This document shows positions 33,145-46,662 of a stretch of DNA of 64,000 nucleotides, piece by piece (position 1 is the first letter of the stretch; each line of letters begins with the position of its first letter). The translations under genes were made by a program, and so were the position numbers. Below the pieces are notes generated by a model. The model was not told the DNA's origin, did no database searches, and saw only the letters and a program-made list of their open reading frames with translations. The DNA is from Viscum album (taxonomy: Eukaryota > Streptophyta > Magnoliopsida > Santalales > Viscaceae): positions 1,900,554,644 to 1,900,618,643 of the forward strand of contig OY728163.1 in the NCBI GenBank assembly GCA_963277665.1, written 5' to 3'.

Positions 33145-36100
33145 TGACAACCTAGGTACCAATAGAATTATTTGATTCTAAAATTTTTAGTATTATTAAA
33201 TTCAATTAATCACCATTATTGAAAGATATTAATGAAATTTATATGAATTATATGGGATAATATTTTTAAAATTTATCTAATAAGTTTTATGGGCTTAATA
33301 TAAGAATAAATCCAATTTGAAGCATTAAAAGCTATATTATTTGAAATAGAAATTTTTATGCCTCTTAACAGCACACTTGTTTTAAAACTAAATTTAAAAA
33401 GTTTTATAAATATTATTTTAAATATAAAATCAATTTTTAAATCATAAAATCAAAATTATCTTTTAGTATTTTTTTGTATTTTTCTGGGAATTTTCATTTT
33501 TTCACGAATAATGAAAAATAATAATTTTTTATTTAAAAATGACTTTTCCTCTAAAAAATTTATAATATAAAATTATATTTTAAATAGTTTTTAATAAAAA
33601 ATAGTTCAATAATACATCTATTTATACAATTTGCGTCGTTATAACCAATTTGATATTTAAATTAGATATAAAACATTATAAACATTTGAACTTTTTTACT
33701 TTAAAACCCACTTTTTTCATTTTGTCAAAGAGTTTTGTGTTAAATATAATTTTCATAATTATAAGAATTTAATTTCATAAAATTTATTCCATATTTTTAA
33801 TTATTTGGTTTAATTTTGGTAATATGGTTATTTTCCTATTTAGGCTAAAAAATATACCTTGGTAAAAATAATGATTTACCATGGTGTGGATAAAATAAGG
33901 AATCAGTTAATGTTAAAAGGTAAAGGAATATAATATATAAAAACTACAAAATTTAATGGGTTTTTGAGGTTTTTATAGACATTTCAAATCATTTAAAATA
34001 TTAATTACCAAAAAATCATTTTAATTAATTCTAACCAATGTTTTTGGCTTTAAATATAAAATAATCATTATTTAATCACTTAAAAACACCCCTCATCATG
34101 TATAATACCTCCCCTCACCACCTAATTTATCCTAAAAATACTTGATGCTCATGAAATATATTCCAAAACTTCTTATACCCACTCTACCCATGTTTATGTG
34201 CCACTGGCCCCACACAAGGTCCATTTCTATGGTCTTTAAGGGATCCTTCATGGAGGTGATATTCAAAAGATAATTTTCTCTAAGCACATATCTTAATTTC
34301 ATTTCTTCTACTAATTTCTCCTCATATACTTCATATATTAGGGAATAATAAATCCTTAATAACATATTTAAAATAATTTTATATTGATAATAGAATTTAT
34401 TATATCCATATTTTTTATTTCCTCCTCTTTTTTCAATGAAACAAAACCACTGTCCAAATTATAGTGGTTAATCGTCTCCTTGGATATTGATATTTGTTCT
34501 TCCATTACTACCTTCATGTCCAATAATAGAAGTATATTTATAGTTAAATAAGATTTAAATTGTTATATTATATCCTATTTCATGTTCTAAAAATGATATA
34601 AAAATATAATATTAAATAATACAAAACTAATTCACTGTGTTTGGAAAAACCACTAAAATAATCTAAACATTTATCATTATCATTTTATAAATGAATCATC
34701 CTCATACAAGAATTATAATTGATTTATGGGACCACTAATTATTTTTTATGATCATTAATACTATTTTATTCTACTTGTGTAGTTGTAACCGCATTTTACA
34801 AGATCATCAATAATATTAAATAAGTGAATCGATCATGAAACCCTGAAACAGAAGCACTAAAAAATTGAAATACTACTAGTGAACATGTGGTAAGATGTTA
34901 ATAAAAGTTCATATTTGATGTTATAAATATTAATATAGTTCTATAATAAATTAATAACATTTTTAATCCATTATATATGAGGGATGAACACATTTTACTG
35001 AATTTGATTGTGAGGCAAAAGATATCATTACCCAATTTCCATTATTCAGGTTAAAATTCAACTTTTAAATTATGTCATCTTATATTATTTGTGAAATGAC
35101 CTTTTTATATGTTAAGTCTTATTTAATCTTATTTTATTCTAATTTATAGTGGATTCAAACAATCAATTCATTTTATTAACAATCACTGCAATGAAATTAT
35201 ATTTGTAAGAGAATTTATTTTAAAAATCCTCTTTTAATGTTTTTTTAAAAAATGTTTTTATTATATATATCATATGAATATAATATTACACTTTCATGTC
35301 AGTTAAATATTTTTAATCTTACCTTATAATTTTATTTGGATACTTTCAAATAAAATTATGTCATTTTTATTTGTGTGGGATTTGAAATGATGGTTTTTAA
35401 AATGAAACATTTTTTTTCAAAGAGTGTTTTAGTAATTCAATATTGCATGATTTATGTTTTTTATGGTTTATGAGAATTTTTTATAATGAAAGGTGGTTAC
35501 GTGGTAAATAAATGATTTGTGGCTATGAGATAAACCAATTATGGGTGGATACATTATAACCTCTAATGCATTGGGTACTATAGAGTTGGAGGTTGGCCAT
35601 ATTGGTTAATATATTTTCATGCGTGAGATTGAAAACGATGTCCCAAGTTATCTAATTATATTATATATGATTTATAAAGTGTTTTAATGAGAATATATTA
35701 ATTTTTTAAAGTTATAATATTTATAATTTTAAAAATATGATTTCTTTTTATGAATAAAATTTATGTTTTTTTTGAAAATATATTTATGGATTTTCATTAT
35801 ACTAAATAATTATTTTCCTTTAGGCACCGTACTGATATTTTGTGTTCAGACCATGTGTTAATTTATTTTCTTAGGATATAAGAGAGAATAGGGAAAAATA
35901 TGAGATCAAGGGGAAAATTTTGATGACTTATCCAGAAGAGACAACATGTTTAATTGTGAAGTTTTTTGTTTTATGAGAAAGATGAAAAAAATGTGTTTAT
36001 AGGTCCACTTATAATATATGGGTTGATTATTAAGGATTATTTCTAATTCATTAATACTCTACTTGAAAAATATTCTTGGGAATATAATAATGATGATTTG

Positions 36101-38639
36101 AGTTGTAAATTACTAGAATATGTTACATTTATGGTTGGATCATTACATTCTTGGTGTTGAATTTCATACAAAGTATTGAAATATAATTTTTATATTTTTA
36201 TATTTTAGGGTGCTAAAATAATTTTAAAATATTTTTTCTAACATTTTTGTAAGTGTATAACACTGATTACATGAACTACTCAAGTGAGCCTCAAGAGTTT
36301 TTAAGGTTAAACCTCGAGTTTGAAGTGCAATATAAGTGCAGATATATGCTATATATGGGTAAATTCATGGATACCTCTATTGAATAAAGGAAATGATGTG
36401 TTTTTAAGGGTTTTGTGTGGGTAACTCATTACACTTACATGAATCATTTAAAATACATAAAGGTAATGACATGTTACACTTACACGTCAATTTTTTTTGG
36501 GAAAATTGTTTTTCATTTTTATTTTTGTTTTCCACTTCTATCTTTAAACATTTAACTTGTATCATTAATTTTTAGATTCCTTATATTAGAATTATTGATT
36601 ATATTAAAACTTAATGGATATAATATCTTTATGAAGGATTAAAAATAATCCACAATTAAAAATCATTTTAAAGAAAAATTAAATGGTGAATTTATTTTTT
36701 GATTATTTATTTTTTGAACTTGTATGTGGAAAGAATCATTCCAAATATGAAATAATTTTTTTCTTCATTTTTTAGAGACCCTATCATGATTGTATGGTCT
36801 ATAAAACACTTAAATGAATATCTTATATTTATTCATTAAACTAATATGGATCTTCTTTTTTATTTTCAAGAAAGGAAAAATACCCTCACTCCTCTATTCA
36901 CAGTGTAGTGTTTGAAAGGGTTAATTTATAGGTATTCTAATCCTTGTTTTTTTTGAAAATAATATTTCAAAAAATTCAAAGAGTAACTAAAGAATGATTA
37001 CTTAAATGATAATAATATGGAAATTATCACTGAATGATAAATAATAATTATCATTCTTAACAAGATTTATTTTAGGGAGATAAAATATTATTACATGTTA
37101 AATTATAATTATTTTCTATGAAATAAAATGTTATGCACATAGAATTTATAAAATGTATAATTTAGAAATTATATAGTAGAGATAATATGTTATCAATATT
37201 GTAATTGGGATTATTATTTAAAATAATATAGAATTATAAAGAAGGATAATATGGAATTTCCATGCCTATGTTGGATTATCCATGTTAGATAATCTTTTTC
37301 CAGATGATGTTTTTTATTTATTTTTATATAAAATATATGTAATTGATTCTAGGAATCCTTGGAGAGAATCTTCATCTGAAAAATAACTAGAAGTAATTTA
37401 GGTGATGTTTCCTTGATGAAACATAGAGTTCCTCATCATCGAGATTCATCAAGTATTCCCATGAATTTATTACATGTCTCATATGGATTACTGGAATGAT
37501 TGATGGAATGATTTTATATCCCAGAGAAACCAATGTCATATTCTTGATCTCATGTGGTTTTTGTATATTCACAGGACATGTGATTGTGTTTCTGTAATAT
37601 GGATTGTTATAGTTAAGATACCTACTATTTTCATGTGATGCATGATTTGTCATATGTTTCTCATATCATTTGTATTTTCACTATATTTTTTAGTTGATCG
37701 TGTTGATTATGCATATTTTTACTATCCTATAAGAGAGATGCACCCAAAATTAGTCGATATTTATGTTGGATATCATATCCAGTGGTATGTGTCACATTCT
37801 TCAGGATATACATTCATGAGTTTTTTTTATAAATGATGTTTGGAATGAACATGGTATATCCCACCCTATAAGATGTGCCACATACTCTAGGAAATCCCAT
37901 CATGGGGGGTGCATCAGGTATATTATTGATGTTTATTTCTAAAATAGTTTTGAATTATGGAGGTCTAGTCTCTGAATACCAAATATATGTTTACAATATT
38001 TCATAATTCATTTTGAAAAGTAGGTACAGTTGGTGTCCGATGACCTTCTATATGTTTTGAACACGTTTTATATATTATTATTATTTATGTAGCATGATTA
38101 TGTTCAATTAATGAAAATATATATTATATGCTATGATGTTAAGTTTCATTGGTGGTGTCCTACAAAGTACTGTACTCACACCATTCTCAATAATTTCAAT
38201 GTTCTTATATATTTCATGGATATGTATCGAATATATATAAAATAACCAATAGTGGATGATTGAACAAGATATGTAGGATTCAAAAACTGAAGTATGGATT
38301 TCAATTGAGTTGATTTCTATATATTTTATTTACTTTCTTCACATTGTACCTTCAATACTTTTTCATTTTGGTATATATATGTATCATTTGATATTATTGT
38401 AGAATGAGTGGGATGATTGTATTTATGTTACTCTTTTGTTTATCTAGTTATTTATTATTTTTTGATATATTTGTTATAAATCACTCTATTTATCTTATGG
38501 CATAATACTGATCATATAGTCTCCCTAGTGATTTAATTAGACCATCACTACTATTTGAATGCTTATTATATACAAAGAGGTAGCATCAGGTAATATGGAA
38601 CACTATCTTAGACCCTGTGGTTCAGATTGGGATGTTACA
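33145..38639 (+). repeat. Gypsy-B 3' LTR, about 5.5 kb
   Basis: Starts TGACAACC just after a polypurine tract. A likely end is GGGATGTTACA at 38639. Segments at 33350-34020 and 34900-35220 align by eye with 56690-57290 and 58605-58950, so the same LTR family recurs to the right. The 35640-38639 part could not be matched confidently and may include another insertion, so the true LTR could be shorter. No coding sequence found; frames at 34132-34365, 37387-37653 and 37642-37836 have no domain. Confidence 0.62.
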
Positions 38640-39399
38640 CATATATTGGAAATTCTATATGGTTGATTATTGTCGAGTTGACTATTTATTATTTAAATAT
38701 CCATGTTTTTCCTATTTATGTCTAATGATCATGTTAAATATATTATTATAATGGGTAAAGGTAACTGGGTTCTTTAACTTGTTATTGTAATACTAATTAT
38801 TATTGGAATTTTGACCACGTAGTGTTTCATAATCCAATTTCCTTCTTTGGATGGGTTATGTCCTAGTTATTACTTTTATTAGAAAGGGACAATATTGGAA
38901 TTAATAATTATTTTGGATTACTAACATAGGTTTATTATTCATTTTTTTATATTTCTCATTATATAGATGAACATATTTTTTTGATTAAGGGTTTTGTTCC
39001 AGAATGAAATAAATTGAATTGACAGATCTTATGGTGAATACACTGGATTTAATCTTGTGATGTGTGGGGAGTAGAAATATATATTACCTTAATTAATATA
39101 AATTTATCATTATAAAAAATTAGGTTTGGGTTTTTGGTGTATTCTTACCCAATTTTTTGAGATTTGTTCACCACAGTCTTGATGAAAAGTAATGTTTACA
39201 AGAATAAGTCCTTGACAGCTGTATTTTGATGTTTGCTATTATATATTCCAATATTACGATGTTGGTATTGTTAATATACCTATTTTTTTCAGGAATATTT
39301 TTTTTATGTATCATGTTTTTTACTAATTCATGTTCTTTTCATATTCCTATAATAATATTTGTTCCATGATTACTTTAATTATACGATTCCCATAATGAC
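38640..39399. other. Unassigned AT-rich sequence
   Basis: Lies between the proposed end of the Gypsy-B LTR and the point where homology between the two Gypsy-C LTRs begins. No open frame, no known motif and no match elsewhere in the window was seen. Confidence 0.5.
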
Positions 39400-41001
39400 T
39401 GATAAGATGAAATCATATATAAATTTCACTGGAATTTTGACAAGGATTATACATGTTGTTACTCAATAATGTACTAGTTATTTTTTTATTGAATAAAATA
39501 GGTTTTCAAGTTTCTAAAAGAAAATATAGAATATCTGAAAAAAAATGTCCATTACACACCGTGAAACTCCATTACACGATGTGTAGAGAATTTTCACATC
39601 GTATGGAGAAGTTGTGAAATAATTTCAAGACATGAAGTTATTAAATTACGCGATTCAATAATAAATTTCATGTAACCTTTGATTTAAATTACTTATTTCA
39701 TGATAATGCATAGAAGAAGATAAAAGTTGTGTGTCCTAGATACATGTTGTGAAAGGAGCCAATGTTCCAAATATATAAACAATATTTGCATGATATTAGA
39801 AAAGAGTAAAAAATCAAGGATGGATACTCAGATCAGAATTTAATGGTGTGAAACACCATTAAATGTTATGTTATATCCTAATTATTTACTTATAGGAGGC
39901 ACACCATGGATAGAAGGATCGAATGACTTTGGGCTTCCCTTAATTCTCTCTTTATTTTCTCTCGATTTTATTCCTCCCTTTCTCCCTAAACTCAATTTAT
40001 ATAAAGTATTTTCATTTTTTGAAACTACTGAAGCACCGTGGATAAATTTTCAATAATTATTCATCTTTTTTTTCATCACCAACACTGTGTTACATGAGTT
40101 CGTCGACTAGATCATCAATCGTCATCGAATCAACACCACACTTCTTCTTGTTCTTATTTCAATTGAGTAGTTTATTGAAATTGTGTTTGAATCAAGGTAT
40201 ATATTTCATTTTCTTAATTTAATGTTTATTAATTAGTTAATCTTAATCATTAAATGTTTTCCAATAATTTAACCTCGATATCCCTTGGTATGTTAACCAT
40301 ATTTACAATTTCTATTCTATATGTAATCAATTCTACCACGAGTATCTAAACTAATTTGGGTAAGGATTGAGAGTAGGGAAGATTGGATCCATTTAATATT
40401 GTTTTTTCTCAACATGGTAATCTCAAGGAAAAAGATCTAGGTTAAATAATGACTATCAATTTAATTATTTTGAATGAACTTGACCATAGGATATTTGAAC
40501 GAACAACCCTGATCTGATTGGATTAGAATAGTCCATGACCATTAGTATATGATACTTTATGCTATTGATGCTAGGATTAATGAATCCCAATTATAGCTAT
40601 CTCTAGAGTAAGTAATATATGTCTCTTGTATTGATCTAGTTATATTGAACATAGACAACTACTAACCTTTTAATTCTTAATAGCCTAGACCATAGAACCA
40701 TACCAAGTAATATTTAAAGATGATTCTTTCTCCTGAATCCCAAAATTGATCCAGATCCCATCCATATTTTTATCTCTTTCAATATACTGCTAGATTTATT
40801 TATTACCAAAATCAACCATCTTGAGAGGAATCCTACCCTAAAGGGCTTTAAGCCTTGTTCATGATATAAAATCCAAAGATCCTCGTTGGACCGACCCTGC
40901 ACTACAATTATAATACACCATAGTAGAAAGTGTAGTTTGGGTAAAATAAAAACAATTTGACTGCGTCCCATGTGAATTAAATTAAATTTTCAGGAACATC
41001 A
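39400..41001 (+). repeat. Gypsy-C 5' LTR
   Basis: 39400-40980 aligns with about 51280-52857. Shared blocks include ATTTCTCTC-rich 39950-40000, GAGTTCGTC near 40100, and GGACCGACCCTG at 40887-40898, a typical Athila LTR phrase. A TATATAAA box lies at 39998-40005. The LTR ends CATCA at 41001. Its 5' end is not visible: homology fades near 39400, so the first part may be missing. Confidence 0.8.
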
Positions 41002-41006
41002 AATTT

Positions 41007-41024
41007 TGGCATCATTGTAGGGGA
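41007..41024 (+). promoter_or_regulatory. Gypsy-C primer-binding site (tRNA-Asp type), decayed
   Basis: TGGCATCATTGTAGGGGA matches the Athila/Tat-type site TGGCGCCGTTGCCGGGGA at 13 of 18 positions. Four of the five differences are C-to-T or G-to-A. Confidence 0.82.
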
Positions 41025-41129
41025 TTCAAAAAAGGTATATGCTAATGCATGGTAACCCACAACAAAATAACCTGAGATTACCTATATCTTTTACAAATTA
41101 TATTTTTATTTTCCTTTTCCCTTTCATTT

Positions 41130-42560
41130 AGATGCCACTACATTCTTCTTCTTCTTGGGGAATAGTGCATGCATCCGGGCCCTCTGACTCATTCAAGGAT
41201 CCTTGATGCAAAATAACATATTTCATTCGAGCCTATAATTGATAGGTATATATCTACACATCTCTAATTATAGATGATAAACCATAGAAACTATGATATT
41301 CTAAACTATCCCAACCCACCAAACATGAAACCATCCATACATGGAGAGATTCTAGTGCAGAAAGAGATCACCATCATGGATTATGGATTTCCATCAATCC
41401 ATGGTGTTATTCCCATCATCATACGCCATCCTATACATGAACATACTTCTAAAATCAAATATGTACTCATTTATATGATCTAAGATATGGGAAAATTTAG
41501 CGGGCTTCAAAGTGAGGACCCCCATGAGCATATTTCAGTCTTCCTAGAAGTTTGTGATACCTTTTGCAGCCAGGGAGTAGCTTCTGATTCCATAAGACTT
41601 TGATTCCTCCACTTTTCTATTGGATACCGATCCAAGATTTTTCTCAAAAATAAATCACCTGAGACCATCAAAACTTGGGATTATTTAGTTAATAAATTCA
41701 TGGAAAAGTTCTTCCAACCAATTTCCACTTGGAAATTACAGAACAACATCCATAACTTCACTCAAGATGATGAAGAATTAGCATGTGAAGCATAGAATCA
41801 TATCAAGGTGCTTACACGAATGTGCCAGCATCATGGACTCAATATATTGATTCTGTTGTAGACATTTTATAAAGGACTCCAACCATCTGCTATCAAAATT
41901 TTTGATGCCTCAAATGATAGAGGGTTAATGTTCAGAACACCTGAGGCGGTCTAGTAAATTCTAGATGAAGTATATCATAATAAGAATCTTTGGAAGAGAG
42001 ATCATGGAAAACCCTGGAATTAGACCCATCAAGTTTAAGAGCATACTCGAATAGATACACAAGTCATTTCTTTGACCAAGAAGTTGAATTCATTCAAACT
42101 ACTAGCTATATAACAAACACCTCCTACTCCAGTCATGGAAATTTAGTCACATGAAATGTATGGTGGTCACACATTTATCCAAAATTTACAACAAGTGTGG
42201 ATAAACAACCATGTTTGCAGTGTAATTATGTTAATTAAAATAAATAATAATGGAAATTTCAGAATACACAATAATAATTTCAACAAATTACGGTCCAAAA
42301 GAAACAAAAAATCAATCAAGGGTACTATTAGAAATTAAATAGTCAGGGAACAATTAGAAATCAGGGACCACTAGGATATCGACCAATGAATCCTATGCCT
42401 CAACCACCACAACAAGAAACTTAACAACCCTTTACTCCAAGAGGCCAATGAAAATTTCAACCAATTCCACCAATATCCTCACAACCAGTCGTACCTCTTC
42501 AATCAGAATTCTAGAATTTACTATCAACCTTTATTCAAAAGACAGATCAACGAATGACCA
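41130..42560 (+). pseudogene. Gypsy-C gag
   Basis: The conserved Retrotrans_gag part is at about 41490-41930: FSGLQSEDPHEHISVFLEVCD, GVASDSIRL, IKTWDYLVNKFMEKFFQP, FTQDDEELACEA, CQHHGLNI and FYKGLQPSAIKIFD. It is the Athila gag pattern almost motif for motif. The upstream part (41130-41480) is Ile/His/Pro-rich and the downstream part (42000-42560) is Asn/Gln/Pro-rich, both as expected for this family. Stops interrupt it at several points (for example after SIRL and after ACEA). Confidence 0.88.
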
Positions 42561-43229
42561 ATCAATAGATGGAAATTTATAACCAAAGGTAAACACTATG
42601 AAACCATTATATTAAAATGGTTCATATCCTAAAGACATTATCAAAAATATTTCTAGGTACTCTACCTGGTAATATAGAGACATAAATGAGATAAGAGGAA
42701 AAAAAGTAGTCTTGAGGAGTGAAAAAGTACTATTTTTTAGGAACCTTTTGGAAGTGAAGGAAGACAAGTTGGGAACCCAAAAACTAGAAAATAGTTATTA
42801 AAGAATAAAATTATTAACATGCTATTGGAACTGTCCAAGTAGCACCACAAGAAGTAAAACCTTATACAAAAGCTTCAATTCAAGAGAAAACAAAGGAGAA
42901 AAAATATATTATTCCAAAACCTTATAAGACAGCCATCCATTTTCTAGAATGATAAATGAAATGTTGAATTAAATGGGAACCCAATTTTTTTGGAGGTTTT
43001 TTAGAAACTGCACAACAATATTCCTTTTGTTGAGGAAATCTCTCAATTGAATACTTATGAAATATATAATAAGGTAATTCATTATAATAAAAAAAATAGA
43101 ATACCTTGGATTTATCCCACTAAAAGAAAAATTTTCTTCTATTTTTCAGTGGAAGTTTCCTAAAAAATGAGTGGTCTTGATATTTCTAAATTCTATGCAC
43201 AATAAGAGAGTGTAACATCATAAGAGAAT

Positions 43230-43590
43230 TGTGAGATTTAAGATCCAACATCAAACTCATGCCGATAAGTGTATTCTGTAAGCTGGGACTCAAAGAACTC
43301 AAACCCACTAGAGTATCACTCTAATTGGATTACCAATTAGTAATGGATACCTGAGTAATTATTGTGGATGTCATACTTAAATAAGGTATGTTCATATTTT
43401 GAAAAAACATTCTCATTCTCGACATGGAAGATGAAAGAGATGTTCTAATAATTTTAGCATGACCATTTCTAGACACTTTGAAGGAATTGAACGATGTTAA
43501 TCACGGAAGAATAATATTCTAAGTAGGTGAAGAACAAGTAATGTTTGACCTAGAAGAGGTATCATAATAAATAGATGAGTCTTTTTATAG
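43230..43590 (+). pseudogene. Gypsy-C aspartic protease
   Basis: Across frames the blocks MPISVFCKLGLKELK, PTRVSL, ILDMEDERDVLIILA and PFLDTL can be read, matching the Athila protease region that ends in I-L-G-R-P-F-L-A-T. The D-T/S-G active-site triplet itself is not visible. The 42560-43230 stretch before it is gag-pol linker with no clear motif. Confidence 0.72.
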
Positions 43591-43959
43591 ACAAACTATC
43601 TTTCTCAATGTTGAAAGAGATGGTTACTTAAACATTAAAGAATATATTGATGAAATGGTACCTGATGAAGATGAGGAATATGAATTTGAGAAAGTAAGTT
43701 ACATATAACCTATTATAAGGTATAATTTCCTACCTTTTAAAAATTCATTCAACCACCTAATGAAACTAGAACTGAAACACCTACCTAGTACACTCAAGTA
43801 TTCCATTGTAGAGGCTGATGAAGCACTGCCAGTTATCATTAACTCTTAACTACCTCAGTAAAAAGATATTAAATCGGTTAATGAGTTGAAAATACATAAG
43901 AAGTCAATTTCTTGGGGAATAAATGAAATTACAGTAATCAATCTGTCTTCATGCACGTA

Positions 43960-44880
43960 AAAATCATACTTGAGGAAGTTTCACAACCCAAACATCAACC
44001 ACAAAGGCGACTCACACCCCCGATGAAGGTAGTTATAAAGAAATAATTACAAAAACATTTAGATTCTAGAATAATATTTTAAATCTATTATAGTGAGTGG
44101 GTGAGACCACTATAGGTAGTTCCTAATAAAAGAATCCTCATAGTAGAAAATAATGATGAAGATGAATTGATCTCAAATCGCACCATCATTGGATGATGGG
44201 TATGTGTGGACTATAAAATTCTAAATACAACAACCTAGAAATATCATTTCCCCATAAATTTTGTGGATCAAATTCCAGATACACTATAAGGACATGAATT
44301 TTATTGTCTCCTAGAAAGATATTCAGGATACAATCATATTGAAGTCAACCAACAATATTTTTATAAAACAACATTCAAATGTACATTTAGTACCTTTTCG
44401 TACATGTGTATGTATTTTAGTATGTTTAAGGAACAAAAAAAAATTCAATGATGCATGAAACATATATTCCACAATATAGAGAAGAAATTCTTTGAATTTG
44501 TTATGGATGAATTTTTAGTTTATGGTTGATCATTTGAGATCTTACTAAGCAATCTGGAGATAGTCCTAAAAAAATTTGAAGAGAAATGATTAGTTTTAAA
44601 TTGTAAAAAAAATCCACTTTATGCTTCAAGGAGGCATATTAAATGGGAAAAAAATCTCTAAGGATGGTATGGAAGGTGATCCTACAAAAATAAACATGAT
44701 AAAGATTTACCTGATCCCGCAACAGTTAATGGTATAAGGATATTTCTAGGCTATGATGGATTCAATCGGAGATTGGTGAAGGATATCGTGAAAGTTTACC
44801 ACCCTCTAACACATTTGTTATCAAATTAAAAACAATTTTAATTAAATGAATAATGTTAAAGATAAATCAAAACTTTAAAT
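43960..44880 (+). pseudogene. Gypsy-C reverse transcriptase
   Basis: The order of blocks is PQRRLTPPMKVVIKK, SEWVRPLXVVPNKR, GXWVCVDYKILNTTT, YHFPINFVDQIPDTL, YCLLERYSGYNHIEV, KTTFKCTFSTFSY, and the active site VMDEFLVYG (44500-44526). The family has M-D-D-F; the second aspartate is replaced by glutamate. Downstream come VLNCKKN and FLGYDGFNRRLVKDI, then PLTHLLSN. One frame serves most of it, with stops. Athila affinity is clear from the V-D-Y-R-x-L-N and F-M-D-D-F style. Confidence 0.88.
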
Positions 44881-44886
44881 AAAAGC

Positions 44887-45290
44887 ATGATAGCTGGTCA
44901 TATAATCATTTTTCCAGATTGGGAAAATGAATTTGAACTTAAGTGTGACACCAACGACTTTGTTGTTAGTGATATTTTAGGAAAAAAAGTCAGTCTCATA
45001 TTCAACCTGATCTACTATTCCAGTCACACACTGAATGAAGATCAAGTGAACTACACAACCATAAAGAATGATCCCTTATTAGTTGTTTTTTTTCATTTAA
45101 AAAATTCAATTACTTTATAGTTTTATCAAATGAAATCGTGCACACAGATCATTATGCCTTGAGATATTTGATGAATTAAATGGATTCCAATCATGTATTG
45201 ATATGGTGGATAATATTGATTCAAGAGTTTGAAATTTCTATAAAATATAATAAGGGAACAAAAATTTTGTAACCGATCATCTATCCTGAC
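44887..45290 (+). pseudogene. Gypsy-C RNase H
   Basis: A 77-residue open stretch (44887-45120) reads HIIIFPDWENEFELKCDTND, FVVSDILGKKVSL, YYSSHTLNEDQVNYTTIKND and LLVVFFHLKNS. It is the Athila RNase H start with the first acidic residue in C-D-x-x-D. Later boxes (H-A-L-x-Y-L-M) can be traced near 45150-45190 in another frame. Confidence 0.87.
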
Positions 45291-45479
45291 TCCCACTTTC
45301 CCTTATAAAAGATAATGATGATATTGATATTGAAATGGAATTTCCCAATAAAACACCATTCATCATAAATAAAAAGGCACAAACATGGTTTTATGATATT
45401 GAAAATTATCTATCAACATGATACCTATACCCATACCTATCATACCAGTAAATGAAAAAATTTTAGATCAACCCTCACA

Positions 45480-46620
45480 CTACTATTCAGATTAACCACT
45501 GTTTTTTAAGTGAAGTGCTGATTGTTTGTTACATTCATGCATCAAGAAGATAAAAACCAAAATGTTTTAGAAATATTTCATGGATCACCAAGTAGAGGAA
45601 AACATGGAATAGAACGTACCTTAGAAAATATTCTACAAATTGGACTTTTCTAACCAACACTTTACCAAGATATAAGACACTTTTTTCATCATTGTGATAA
45701 ATTCCAATGAATTGAAAAAATTAGAAAAAGGAAAAAAAATTCCCCAAAACCTAACCATAAAAGTCAAAATATTTTACATATGGGGGATAGATTTTATGAG
45801 ACCATTTACCAATTCACATGAAAAATCTCATATCCTTGTTGGCATAGACTACCTTTCCAAATGGGTAAAAGTTGAAGCTACAGATCAATACACCGTAAAG
45901 GTAGTCATCAATTTCTTGATGAAAAATGTGTTTTACGATTCAAATTTCATTGAGTAATCATTAGATATCTATAAAATAATTTCACTAATTTCTAATTTAA
46001 AGGATTTATTATTATATTAACATTCAGTACAACACATAAACTCCCTACCGTCCCCAAACAAGCGGACAAGTTGAATATTCAAATAGGGAAATCAAACAAA
46101 TCATGGAAAAGACTTTAAATGCAATTAAAATCAATTGGTGTTTGAAATTAGATGATGCACTTTGGGCTCACCATAATACATACAAAAAAACCATTTACAC
46201 CACACCTTTCCTATTGATATATGGAAAACCCTATAATTTTCGAGTAGAGCTAGTGCATCGCATGTATTGTTCCATTCAAAATCTCAATATAGATTTCCAA
46301 AAAGCTGGAGAAGTAAGGATTCTATAATTGGATGAATAAGAAGAAATCAGAACTGATGATTATAAAAATACCAAGATATATAAATAAAAAACAAAAAATA
46401 CATGAAAGAAACATTTGAAGACAAAAATTTATTCCAGGGAATAAGGTTTTTTATCCCACTAAAGATTATAATTTTTTCCTGGGAAGCTCAAAGCTAGATA
46501 GTCATGAGAATTTTTATTCATTCTCATATTTCCTTATGGGATGATCGAGATTCAGAAAAAAGAAACACCCCCATTCAAAATAAATGATAAAATTTTAAAA
46601 TCATTCAGGAACACTTCCTT
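45480..46620 (+). pseudogene. Gypsy-C integrase
   Basis: The zinc-binding part (45530-45720) shows FHGSPSRGKHGIERT and HHCDKF, with the last cysteine replaced. The core is best kept in 45694-45957: FYIWGIDFMRPFTNS with the first aspartate, HILVGIDYLSKWVKVEA and KVVINFLMKNVF. The part with the second aspartate is lost near 45960-46050. The glutamate is in GQVEYSNREIKQI (46065-46103), followed by the open 46103-46327 stretch LDDALWAHHNTYKK and LIYGKPYNFRVELVHR. C-terminal traces continue to about 46620 (FLGSSKL, FKINDKILK). Confidence 0.86.
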
Positions 46621-46662
46621 GAAGGGTGTGTCATAACTTCTAAATTCATTTTATAATAAATG

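Larger units (their letters stand above)
29193..38639 (+). mobile_element. Gypsy-B: chromovirus-like Ty3/gypsy remnant with very long 3' LTR
   Basis: Only the end of gag, then protease, RT, RNase H, integrase and a 3' LTR are present. The 29193-29480 stretch is too short for a full gag, so Gypsy-A probably inserted in the Gypsy-B gag, leaving its left half off-window. Pol order and the tail motifs are as in Gypsy-A, but Gypsy-B is far more decayed, with stops in every block and very AT-rich sequence. Its LTR is of the same family as 52860-61300. Confidence 0.8.

Noticed and set aside
40714..40971. 85-codon minus-strand frame
   Set aside because: It lies within the Gypsy-C 5' LTR, and the same stretch in the 3' LTR is not open. 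No domain is recognisable.
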